32,099 nt of DNA, from the NCBI GenBank assembly GCA_032251435.1, contig JAVVEH010000048.1:1-32099 (forward strand), in the 5' to 3' direction. The notes beneath the pieces are model-generated. The model saw only the letters and a list, made by a program, of their open reading frames with translations, was not told the DNA's origin and did no database searches. This document shows positions 7,497 to 15,156 of this stretch, piece after piece (position 1 is the stretch's first letter; each line of letters opens with the position of its first letter). The position numbers were made by a program, and so were the translations under genes. The DNA is from JAVVEH01 sp032251435 (GTDB taxonomy: Bacteria > Verrucomicrobiota > Lentisphaeria > Oligosphaerales > MVZH01).

Positions 7497-8930
7497 ATGC
7501 TTATTCGTCTTGCCATCTGTCTGACCAACCGTCGCCGCCAGAAAAATCTGGCGCGCAATTTGGAGAAGGAAGACATCGTCCTTGAGTGTTATGACGCGGA
7601 CCGCGCGCCGTGGCAGAAGATCATCCGTAGCTGCTCGGATATTATTGTTCTCAGTGAGTCACTGGTTCCCTCCCCGATTGAGGATGGTTTGGCCATGTTG
7701 AACGAGTTGCCGGAAGGCCCGACATCGGTCATTCTTTATGATGGCGGTTCGGTCGATTCCCAGGCGAAAATTGTGGCGGCGGGGGCGGATCTGGCGCTTG
7801 ATGTCCAGGTCAGCGCCCGCAGTCTGGCCGAGGCGATTACAACGGTGGTCGAAGCGCGCAAGATATATTCGGAAAAGACTTTCCAGGCCCCCCCCCAAGG
7901 GCGCCCCCCCACACTCGGTGACTTTATTTCAGAAAATCGGAACATGTATCTGTTTATGAAAGAGGTGAGTCAAGTCGCCGCGAGAAATGTCCCTCTGCTG
8001 ATTCTAGGGGAGACGGGGGTTGGCAAAGAGCATCTGGCCCGGGCCATTCATTCCGCCAGTCCGAGATCCGGAGGGCCCTTCGTCACAATCAACGCGGCGG
8101 CGATTCCGGAACAACTGCTGGAAAGCGAACTGTTCGGGCACGCCCAAGGCGCCTATACCGGGGCCGCCCGGTCGCGCCGCGGAGCGTTCGAGTTGGCCCA
8201 TCACGGGACCATCTTTCTCGATGAAATCGGCGACCTGCCCCTCCCCCTGCAGGGAAAACTCCTGCGTACCCTACAGGATTATGAAGTCCGTCCCCTCGGT
8301 AGCGAAACCAGTATTTGGGTTGACGTGCGGGTCATCGCGGCCACCAACCGGGATTTGGACGATGATATTCAGCAAGGGACATTCCGTAAGGATCTTTTTT
8401 TTCGGCTTAGCGTGATTCCCTTGACCATTCCGCCATTACGCGATCGCCGGGAAGATATCCCGGCAATTGTCACCCATATTCTGGAAGCGCGTCGGCAGCG
8501 GTTTGGCTATGGTCCGGAGACCGTGTCGGAAGAGGCTCTACAGGCTTTGATCAGTTATGATTGGCCGGGCAACACCCGCGAATTGATTAACGTTCTTGAA
8601 CGGGCGATTATCCTTTGCGATGAGGAAGAGAATGAAATTAGCGCTCATTACCTGCCTCAGGCCTTTTCAACCGAAACCGCCGCGCCGGTTTCCGGGAGCG
8701 GCGGTGGGATGCGGGATGACTGGCAAGGAAAAACACTGCCGGAAGTGCTGAAAACAGTCAGCGAATCCGTTGAACGTGACTATCTGAAAGCGATACTCCG
8801 GCAGACCGGTGGCCGCATTGGCAGGGCTGCGGCGCTGGCCGGTATCACCTCGCGCAGTCTGTACAGTAAAATGAAAGAGTATGGCTTTACCAAAGCTGAT
8901 TTTAAAGGGCTGGAAGCGGATTCCGGATGA
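7497..8930 (+). CDS. Sigma-54-dependent enhancer-binding protein with pseudo-receiver domain
   Basis: A 477-residue NtrC-type activator. Residues 1-125 look like a receiver fold, but the phospho-acceptor position reads DIIVLSES (S53 instead of Asp), so it is probably not phosphorylated. The AAA+ domain has Walker A GETGVGKE (171-178), the sigma-54 contact loop as GAYTGA (218-223, usually GAFTGA), Walker B IFLDEIGD (239-246) and the sensor stretch RVIAATNRD. A Fis-type HTH ends the protein (GGRIGRAAALAGITSRSLYSKMKEYG, about 435-465). It is divergent to the SpeD-like operon, which has a sigma-54 promoter and a palindrome between the two, so it is the likely dedicated activator. The signal is probably a small molecule or protein rather than a kinase; no histidine kinase adjoins. 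Confidence 0.93.
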   Translation: MLIRLAICLTNRRRQKNLARNLEKEDIVLECYDADRAPWQKIIRSCSDIIVLSESLVPSPIEDGLAMLNELPEGPTSVILYDGGSVDSQAKIVAAGADLALDVQVSARSLAEAITTVVEARKIYSEKTFQAPPQGRPPTLGDFISENRNMYLFMKEVSQVAARNVPLLILGETGVGKEHLARAIHSASPRSGGPFVTINAAAIPEQLLESELFGHAQGAYTGAARSRRGAFELAHHGTIFLDEIGDLPLPLQGKLLRTLQDYEVRPLGSETSIWVDVRVIAATNRDLDDDIQQGTFRKDLFFRLSVIPLTIPPLRDRREDIPAIVTHILEARRQRFGYGPETVSEEALQALISYDWPGNTRELINVLERAIILCDEEENEISAHYLPQAFSTETAAPVSGSGGGMRDDWQGKTLPEVLKTVSESVERDYLKAILRQTGGRIGRAAALAGITSRSLYSKMKEYGFTKADFKGLEADSG

Positions 8931-9043
8931 ACGCCGCTCCGGGAAAAGCCATTGTGAACCACCTGAGAATAACCGGGCGGGTCCGCCGGATCGAGCCAGC
9001 GCGCCGGAAAGGATGGTTTACTCCGCCTCTGATCTTAACGCTC

Positions 9044-10030
9044 TTACGCGTCATGGACGGGTAAGACATCCCCGCAAATGACTTCCCTGGGGCGCTCGCC
9101 GCCCGTGTCCACCAGCAAGCCGCCGTTGGGACTGAAGCCCAGGGCGATCCCGGAGAACGAGTCGGCCCCGGATTCAATGGTGACCCGCATGCCTCGTTGG
9201 TAGGAACGTTCTTCCAAAGCCGGGATCAAGGGACCCAGCCCCTCGGTTTCCCACTCCTCGAAACAGACCTCCATCTCATTCAAAAAGGCGGCTAATACCT
9301 CCGCCCGTGACACGGGCCCGCCGGCCGCGTTTTTTAAACTGGTCGCCTTGCCGATGAGCTCTTCCGGAAAGGCCGTCAGATCCACATTCACGTTGATGCC
9401 GACACCGACCACCAGGTAATGCACGCGGTCCGCCTCCGCCCGCATATCACACAGAATGCCGGACAGTTTCAAGCCGTCCAGAAAGACATCGTTGGGCCAT
9501 TTCACCTTCGGGGCGAGATCCGGGCGGATATGTTCCACGGCCCGGGCCAGGGCCAAGCCGGCCACGAGGGAAATTTGCGGGGCGAGCATGGGTTGGACCG
9601 CGGGGCGGAGCAGGAGGGAAAAATAGAGGTTCACGCCGGGCGGGGAAAACCATTGGCGGGTCAAGCGGCCGCGGCCGGCGGTCTGGTGATCCGCGACCAG
9701 GACGGCGCCATGGGGGGCGCCCGCTTCCGCCCGGGTGATCATCCGGGCATTGGTCGATGCCGTGGAAGGGGTGTAATCAAACTCCCGTCCCAGAGCCACT
9801 GTGGTCAACGCCCGGGATACTTCACACGCGTAAGGGATATCGGGAACGCCCGCCAACCGGTAGCCATTGCCGCGGCTGGATTCAATCTCATACCCCGCCT
9901 CCCGCAGAGCGTTGACGTGTTTCCATACGGCCGCCCGGGTGACAGCGAGATGTTTACAGATCGCCTCGCCGGACACATAATCCCCGCCCTGCCGCAGCAA
10001 GGCCAGAATGTTCTCATCATGTTTATTCAT
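9044..10030 (-). CDS. birA: Bifunctional biotin-[acetyl-CoA-carboxylase] ligase and repressor BirA
   Basis: BirA makes biotinyl-AMP, transfers biotin to carboxylase carrier domains, and represses biotin genes when bound to biotinyl-AMP. The 328-residue protein has an N-terminal winged helix (ILALLRQGGDYVSGEAICKHLAVTRAAVWKHVNALREAGYEI, residues about 7-48), the ligase signature STNARMITRAEAGAPHGAVLVADHQTAGRGRLTRQW with the GRGRxxR-W loop, the KWPNDV motif, GVGINVN and a C-terminal SH3-like part. The ATG at 10030 overlaps the glycosyltransferase stop as ATGA, so translation is coupled. Longer upstream reading has no support. No biotin synthesis genes are in the window. Confidence 0.95.
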   Translation of the reverse strand: MNKHDENILALLRQGGDYVSGEAICKHLAVTRAAVWKHVNALREAGYEIESSRGNGYRLAGVPDIPYACEVSRALTTVALGREFDYTPSTASTNARMITRAEAGAPHGAVLVADHQTAGRGRLTRQWFSPPGVNLYFSLLLRPAVQPMLAPQISLVAGLALARAVEHIRPDLAPKVKWPNDVFLDGLKLSGILCDMRAEADRVHYLVVGVGINVNVDLTAFPEELIGKATSLKNAAGGPVSRAEVLAAFLNEMEVCFEEWETEGLGPLIPALEERSYQRGMRVTIESGADSFSGIALGFSPNGGLLVDTGGERPREVICGDVLPVHDA

Positions 10031-10899
10031 AGCAAGGGCAGCTCTCCGATGCTGGCGAAAGGGCGGGTTTCCACCCGCCGCCACGCGCACAAGCTGTCAT
10101 CCGGACCGTTTTCGCTGGCGAACATGTGCCGCCATCGCTGTTTAAACAACAAGCCATTTTTGACAATGACATAGGTGTTTGGCAGGGTTTCCGTACCGGC
10201 TGTCGTGACACTTTCAAAATGATACATTTCCACGTCCGGCGTGTAATACGCCCGGCCGCCGGCTTCCCGGATTTTATAAATCAGGTCAAAATCCTCAAAC
10301 TGAACCGGATTGAAGGCCTCGTCAAACCCCCCGGCTGTTTCGAACGCCTTCCGGGTCATCATCCAGCAGGCGCTGATCAGACACTGCACTTCCCGGGGCG
10401 CGTCAAACTCCGGATGGGTCCGCGCCTCCCCGCGGCCGCGGAAGCGCACCCGCCCGGCGGGGGAAATGTCCACACCGGCGCATTGAATATCATAGGGGGC
10501 GAATGGATACACCAACTTCGGGCCAACCACTTCAGCGCCCGGCAGCTCATCCAGCGCCCGGGACAGATCCGCCAGCCAGCGCGGACTGCGCAGCGCCACA
10601 TCATTGTCCAGAAAAACCAGCGTGTCCCCGGCCGCCGCCGCCGCGCCTTGATTGCGGGCTGTGGAGCAGCCGATATTCCCGTCGTTGCGGATCACCGTCA
10701 CCGTCACCCCCGCCGCCGCCGCGGTGGTTTGAAACCCCGCCAACCACTCACACGTGTCATCTTCCGAGCCGTTGTCCACCACAATCAGCTCCCAGCGGGC
10801 GTCAACCGTGCCGAGTAAGCTGGTTAGACATTTTTCGGTGACGGCGCGTTTGTTATGGGTGAGCGTGACAGCTGAAATAAGTGAGGACATGAGCGACAT
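10027..10899 (-). CDS. GT2-family glycosyltransferase
   Basis: A 290-residue GT-A fold glycosyltransferase. It has the nucleotide-binding start SAVTLTHNKRAVTEKCLTSLL, the VVDNGSEDDT loop, RNQGAAAAAGDTLVFLDNDV with the metal-binding DND, GPKLVYP, a SACWMMTRKAFETAGGFDE acceptor-side segment, and FEDFDLIYKIREAGG with the ED catalytic region. Such rhamnosyl- or N-acetylhexosaminyl-like enzymes build surface glycans; donor and acceptor are unknown. AGGAAGGG lies 8-10 bases before the ATG at 10899. It is followed with a 4-base ATGA overlap by birA, an unusual partner with no clear functional link. Confidence 0.9.
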   Translation of the reverse strand: MSLMSSLISAVTLTHNKRAVTEKCLTSLLGTVDARWELIVVDNGSEDDTCEWLAGFQTTAAAAGVTVTVIRNDGNIGCSTARNQGAAAAAGDTLVFLDNDVALRSPRWLADLSRALDELPGAEVVGPKLVYPFAPYDIQCAGVDISPAGRVRFRGRGEARTHPEFDAPREVQCLISACWMMTRKAFETAGGFDEAFNPVQFEDFDLIYKIREAGGRAYYTPDVEMYHFESVTTAGTETLPNTYVIVKNGLLFKQRWRHMFASENGPDDSLCAWRRVETRPFASIGELPLL

Positions 10900-11285
10900 G
10901 TTGGCAGTTCCCTTCCTCAGTGGCTATGGCTTTGCATGTAGGTCCGAAGAATCGCGAAGATCAATCCGTCGCCACAAAAATCCACAAAAAAAACAATGAC
11001 TTCCCGCCTTCTTAATTCTTGTGTTTTCTCGTGCCTTTTCGTGGCTATATATTCTATGGAAATCTTAGGGAAAGGAGACGGTAATAGCCGAAATGCCGGC
11101 GATGAATTCCCGTATAAATCGACAGGGAATCTATGTCTGAAGACAGCGAGTCAAGAAAGTACTCCCCGATCCCTTCTCCCTGATGAAATGTGTTGTGTCG
11201 TGATCATGCCAAATTATACCATTAAAACACGAAAAGGCAATCGTTGATGAGATGAGCGCCAGATGGCGCGATCTGATCGACCTGC

Positions 11286-11393
11286 TCGTTGTCGTTGTCA
11301 GCGAAGCGGTTGTCGTCATCGTAATCGAACCGGGGGGGGGGCCACGAAAAGGAAGAAGATCGATTACGACAACGATTACGACAACGATTACGA
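11286..11393. repeat. Imperfect inverted repeat with 12-bp tandem units (CGATTACGACAA)
   Basis: The right arm is a tandem of CGATTACGACAA at 11361-11372 and 11373-11384, plus CGATTACGA at 11385-11393. The left arm (about 11286-11329) carries the complementary theme GTTGTCGT...ATCGTAATCGA. Folded together they give an imperfect stem of some 20 bp around a loop containing the ten-G run. Similar CGATTACGA-type arms border IVS/four-helix-bundle elements in related genomes, but no such protein remains here. Confidence 0.5.
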
Positions 11394-11536
11394 AAAAAAG
11401 GCGGAAAGATGGAAGCCAACTAATCACTTCAGCGGCCGGAGTACCCCGCTGAGTTTGTCGTTATTTGTCCAAGATATTAAGATTCAATCAGTTCCGGAAG
11501 TTTACCCTAATAACAGATAACAGGTCACCATTAACT

Positions 11537-11568
11537 GGCCTTGCAAAAAATGCAGTTTTGCAAGAGCC
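11537..11568. terminator. Strong hairpin downstream of the DNA methyltransferase gene
   Basis: CTTGCAAAA (11540-11548), a 7-base loop, and TTTTGCAAG (11556-11564) form a 9-bp perfect stem, extended outside by GGC/GCC with one mismatch. It lies about 45-75 bases past the methyltransferase stop on the minus strand. There is no long T-run, so termination is plausible rather than certain. Confidence 0.45.
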
Positions 11569-11612
11569 TCTGGTGTCCACTTTTTTCGCGATAACCGTCT
11601 TTTCCCTTTTAT

Positions 11613-13058
11613 CTACCTGAAGAGTTTTTCCCAAAGCTCCTGGAGGCGCCAGGCGATATGATAAGCGAGTAAAGGCGGCACGGCGTTTCCAATCACTTTG
11701 TATCCTTCAGAGCCGTTGATTTTGAACGCGTCCCCCAAAACATGTTTAGGCCGGACAAACTCAAAGTCGTCGGGAAATGTCTGAATTCTGGCGCATTCCC
11801 GGACCGATAAACGGCGCTCTTTCATCCCTTTCCGCAGTTCGTCAACGTGCTTTCCGCCATGCTCTTTCGAGAGTCTGCGGAATTCAATGTTGCCGTGATG
11901 TTCCGCCCGGATCGTCGGACCGGGCCGGTTCAAATCAACTTCCTTTTGTCCCTGACAATGCGTCCCGTAAAATTTACATTTGGAATAGGTTTGCTGGGAT
12001 AAATCGTCAGAACATGCCGGCTCCACCAACCCTTTTAAGCACTGGCCGACGGTCACGTAAGGGAGAAAATAACCGGCCCCGTTTTCCCCGTGGGTCGGGG
12101 AAGGATATGGATCAAATCCCGCCGGGATGGTCTTTTTTTCCAGCTCCCTTAACGCGTCCTCAGTCAGACAATCTCGACGAAGTCCGATAAAAATCACGCG
12201 TTCACGGGTTTGCGGAACCCCAAAATCCGGGGCGCGCAACACGTTGGCGTCCATGACTAAATAGCCCGAGCCGATCGTCCGGAAATCATTCTCAATAATG
12301 TGTTTGACATTGCTGAGAGAGACCAGCCCCTTCACATTCTCGGCGATAAACACTTTCGGACGGACAATGTCCACAACATGCCGCATCCACATGTAAAGTT
12401 TGCCCCGGTTTTCCTCCGTCGGATTATCTAAATCCAGAAGCTTGTCTCCATGATGCGCTTTATGAGAAGAAAATCCTTTTCTTTTCCCCGCCACACTGAA
12501 ATCTTGACAAGGGAATCCGCCGGTCACCACATCGGCTTCCGGAAAGGAAAATCCCCCCGCGCGGCTTTTCTTCACCAAGTCGACAACACTTTCAACAAAG
12601 TATGAGGAGGGCGCGTTCCCTCTTTTTTCAAAAAAGGGCCCCCAGGCGGCCTTGGCGAAGGGCAGGATGTCGTTGGAAAACACTGTTTTAAACCGGGTGG
12701 ACGGAAGCGTCACCCAGTCTTTTCGATCTTCCAATGGAAGCCATTCCGGATGAAGCATCGGGTTAACGGATTCGCTCAACACATCAAATCCGCCTTCAAA
12801 CCCCAAATCCATGCCGCCGCAACCCGAAAACAGCGAGAGAACCCGTAAATCTTTGGCCGGGGGGTTTTGGAAAAGGTCACATACCCAGGGCTCAACCAGC
12901 CGGGTCAATTGCCGCTGATGCTCTTTTGACGGCTTTTCGCTCCCGGTGAGCCAGGCGTCCACAGCGCTCCGCGAAACACGCGTTTTTTTCACCAACGAAT
13001 CAGCCCCGTAAACGGAAGCGGCCTCCTCAAGTATCCAACCGATGTCGTCTCTGAACAT
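11613..13058 (-). CDS. DNA (cytosine-5-)-methyltransferase with N-terminal HTH-like segment
   Basis: C5-methyltransferase of 481 residues that would methylate cytosine in a specific DNA site. The catalytic core starts at about residue 72: LSLFSGCGGMDLGFEGGF (motif I), GGFPCQDFSVAGKRKG with the PCQ nucleophile (motif IV), FIAENVKGL (motif VI), VPQTRERVIFIG (motif VIII), a target-recognition region, and GYKVIGNAVPPLLA (motif X). Residues about 1-60 resemble a small helix-turn-helix (LVKKTRVSRSAVDAWLTG), which may contact DNA or self-regulate. No endonuclease gene adjoins on either side, so it looks like an orphan methylase. Its base composition is visibly more A/T-rich than the flanking operons, and it sits between repeat DNA and a toxin remnant, so horizontal transfer is likely. 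Confidence 0.95.
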   Translation of the reverse strand: MFRDDIGWILEEAASVYGADSLVKKTRVSRSAVDAWLTGSEKPSKEHQRQLTRLVEPWVCDLFQNPPAKDLRVLSLFSGCGGMDLGFEGGFDVLSESVNPMLHPEWLPLEDRKDWVTLPSTRFKTVFSNDILPFAKAAWGPFFEKRGNAPSSYFVESVVDLVKKSRAGGFSFPEADVVTGGFPCQDFSVAGKRKGFSSHKAHHGDKLLDLDNPTEENRGKLYMWMRHVVDIVRPKVFIAENVKGLVSLSNVKHIIENDFRTIGSGYLVMDANVLRAPDFGVPQTRERVIFIGLRRDCLTEDALRELEKKTIPAGFDPYPSPTHGENGAGYFLPYVTVGQCLKGLVEPACSDDLSQQTYSKCKFYGTHCQGQKEVDLNRPGPTIRAEHHGNIEFRRLSKEHGGKHVDELRKGMKERRLSVRECARIQTFPDDFEFVRPKHVLGDAFKINGSEGYKVIGNAVPPLLAYHIAWRLQELWEKLFR

Positions 13059-13228
13059 TTCTATGATTGTTCCCGGTCATGCTTACATTAAAAACGTGAA
13101 AATAAGTTTCCCCTAAGATAACCTTAAAAGCCCAATAGTCTTGCTGGGATCGCATCATAAGGACACGGTCACTGGCCCGACGAAGGACCCAGTGAATTGA
13201 CCTTGTTCTATGACAGCAAAAAAATTCA

Positions 13229-13581
13229 CTACCGTCCGAGAACGGTATCAATGCCGGACAGGATCAATTGCAGTGTGTCATTCGGAAGTTTTCCCACGCG
13301 CTCAGTCAGCAGATCTCGATTAAGCGCGATGATTTGCGAAACGTTGACAACTGACTTCTTTGGGAGACCGGTAATACGAGGAGACAACTCGACATTCCCT
13401 GGAGCCTGGGCCCACTTCAAGTTGCTAGTGTTTTGGTTCGCAAGCGGCTTCGGTTTATCGCATCCCCCTGGACAACGACCACCGGCCGCCGAAAGCCGGT
13501 ACCAGACCCTTGCGGATCGTCCAATTCTGCCCACCAGACTTCCCCCTGTGAAATGATCGAATGATGGAATGAGTGGTTCAT
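13229..13581 (-). pseudogene. Frameshifted MazF/PemK-family toxin gene
   Basis: Two reading frames together rebuild a MazF-type endoribonuclease. The first, ATG 13581 to TGA 13419-13417 (54 codons), reads GEVWWAELDDP...FRRPVVVVQGDAINRSRLRT, the family N-terminus. The second, ending at 13229, reads TSNLKWAQAPGNVELSP, then GLPKKSVVNVSQIIALNRDLL and TERVGKLPND, the family C-terminus. The strand normally joining them (several hydrophobic residues between NRSRLRT and TSNL) is missing. A deletion of roughly 13 bases near 13420-13435 would explain both the loss and the frame change. No antitoxin gene precedes it: the upstream neighbour is the ATP-grasp-GNAT gene. It is very probably inactive. An inverted repeat TCACTGG/CCAGTGA (13169-13195) lies just downstream. 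Confidence 0.85.
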
Positions 13582-13593
13582 GAATGAATCAGG

Positions 13594-15156
13594 CTAAATG
13601 GCTTTCGTGAAGATGACTTTGCCGTCGCCGGGAGCGTAGAAATCAGGAATTTCCGGGTGCATGACACAGCCGGCCCGCAGATAGAACTGGCGGGTGGGCT
13701 CGTAGTCATCGCGGCCGGCTGTTTCGATGATGATCAGGCGGCCGCCCATCCCGGCGATGGCTGTTTCGGCGGCGGCCAGCAGGCGGCGGCCGACGCCCTT
13801 GCCTTGAACCTCAGGGTCGACACCAATCCAGTAGAGGTCAAAGGTGCCCAGGGTGCAGGCGGTCGGGCCGAAGCAGGCCCAGCCGACCGGCTGGTCATCC
13901 AGGAGCGCCGTCAACGAATGGTACCCGACCGCCGCGCCTTTTCTGATTGAGTCATCCAGCACTTCTTCAGCAATGACCATTTCATCATCGCGGAAAAAGC
14001 CTGTGGCGGCCATGAACGCGAGAATCGCGTCACGGTCGGCGGCGACAGTCGGACGGATTGTTGTCCCGGTCGTGTTCCGCCCCCCGGTCCGCGCGGGAGG
14101 CGTGGCCGTTGACGGCCGATCGCCCGACGCGGTGGATTGTTCCCGACAGACGGCCGTCTTCAGCGCCCGGTGGACGACGGTCATCACGAAGCTGTCAAAA
14201 TCGACTCCGCCCGCGGCCAGGGCGGCGGCGAATCCCGCGTCGGGGGACAAATCCGGGTTGGCGTTGATTTCGAGGACATGGATGCCGCCGGCCTTGTCAA
14301 GCCGTAGATCCACCCGGGCGTAGCACGCGCAGCCACAGGCCGTATAGGCTGTCCGGGAGACGTGACGAATCCGGTCGGCGAGCTCTTCAGGAAGCGGGGC
14401 GGGAATGACGCGGGGCGTGTGATGAAAGGCGAAGCTGTCAGGCTTCCACTTGGCGTCGTAGTCAACAACACGCGGCGCCGCCGCCGGGAAAGCGGAAAAA
14501 TCAATTTCCGCCAGTGGCATGACGCGGAGTCCGCGGTCGTCCTGGAAGATTGACACGTTGATTTCCCGCTGGCCGACCAAGGTTTCAATGAGCGCGCCTT
14601 GGTTGAAGTGGCGATGGATCATCGTCACCGCCGCCGCCAGATCAGCGCCGCGGGCGTCCTGTCCCGGCGGGATCGCCACAAGCCCCTCACTGGCGTCCGT
14701 GGCGACCGGCTTGACAATATAAGGAGGCGGGGGAAGCTGTTCCTGATCGACGCTCTCGCCCGGCGGCACCAGTAACGCCGGCGGCACGGGCACGCCGATG
14801 CCTTTGAGCAGGCAATTGGTCCGCCATTTATGCTGAGTCAAGGCCAGACACGCGGAATCCGCGCCGGTCACGCCTTTGCCAAAGGCGGCGCAGAGGGAGG
14901 GCACCAGGTGCGCCTCCTGGCCGGGAGGAAGGCTCTCGATCAAATTAAAAACAACCTGTTCCGGGGCGGTTTTGAGTGTCTGAACAAGCTCGTCGATGTC
15001 GCCGACCGCGGCGCCGCGCGCGGGCATGCCACAGCGGCCCAAAGCCTCGACGACCGCGTTGACTTGATCCAAAACTCCCGCTTCGCTTTCGGGGCAAAGC
15101 GCGGCGGCGGCGCCGACACCGGGGCGCTGGTGGAGGACTAGTACGGATGGGGTCAT
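13594..15156 (-). CDS. ATP-grasp ligase - GNAT acyltransferase fusion
   Basis: A two-domain enzyme of 520 residues. Residues 1 to about 335 form a D-Ala-D-Ala-ligase-like ATP-grasp unit: VVFNLIESLPPGQEAHLVPSL, LTQHKWRTNCLLKGIGVPVP, YIVKPVATDASEGL, ETLVGQREINVSIF, and the metal-binding YARVDLRLDKAGGIHVLEINANPDLSPDAG. A Thr/Pro/Gly-rich linker (about 338-366) leads to a C-terminal GNAT domain (TIRPTVAADRDAILAFMAATG; VDPEVQGKGVGRRLLAAAE is the acetyl-CoA loop). It probably ligates one substrate and N-acylates the product or partner. Last gene of the KamA operon; its ATG overlaps the previous stop as ATGA. The substrate is unknown; beta-lysine or a derivative is suggested by context only. Confidence 0.88.
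   Translation of the reverse strand: MTPSVLVLHQRPGVGAAAALCPESEAGVLDQVNAVVEALGRCGMPARGAAVGDIDELVQTLKTAPEQVVFNLIESLPPGQEAHLVPSLCAAFGKGVTGADSACLALTQHKWRTNCLLKGIGVPVPPALLVPPGESVDQEQLPPPPYIVKPVATDASEGLVAIPPGQDARGADLAAAVTMIHRHFNQGALIETLVGQREINVSIFQDDRGLRVMPLAEIDFSAFPAAAPRVVDYDAKWKPDSFAFHHTPRVIPAPLPEELADRIRHVSRTAYTACGCACYARVDLRLDKAGGIHVLEINANPDLSPDAGFAAALAAGGVDFDSFVMTVVHRALKTAVCREQSTASGDRPSTATPPARTGGRNTTGTTIRPTVAADRDAILAFMAATGFFRDDEMVIAEEVLDDSIRKGAAVGYHSLTALLDDQPVGWACFGPTACTLGTFDLYWIGVDPEVQGKGVGRRLLAAAETAIAGMGGRLIIIETAGRDDYEPTRQFYLRAGCVMHPEIPDFYAPGDGKVIFTKAI

Larger units (their letters stand above)
10900..11612. other. Gene-free repeat-rich interval
   Basis: About 700 bases without a credible gene. 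The 83-codon plus-strand frame at 10996-11247 has no family likeness and no Shine-Dalgarno. The first part holds a TTCTTGTG/TTTTCTCGTG/TTTTCGTGG series (about 11015-11045), followed by a small hairpin GCGCC-AGAT-GGCGC (11256-11269), a ten-G run at 11332-11341, the cgattacgacaa repeat and a hairpin near 11550. It looks like degraded mobile or repeat DNA. Confidence 0.5.

Noticed and set aside
10996..11247. 83-codon plus-strand frame
   Set aside because: No ribosome site, no homology, and embedded in repeat-like DNA.
11613..13058. Complete restriction-modification system
   Set aside because: Only the methyltransferase is present; no nuclease gene within several kilobases on either side.
13027..13251. 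74-codon minus-strand frame upstream of the DNA methyltransferase
   Set aside because: Overlaps the methyltransferase start and the toxin remnant; no recognisable motif.
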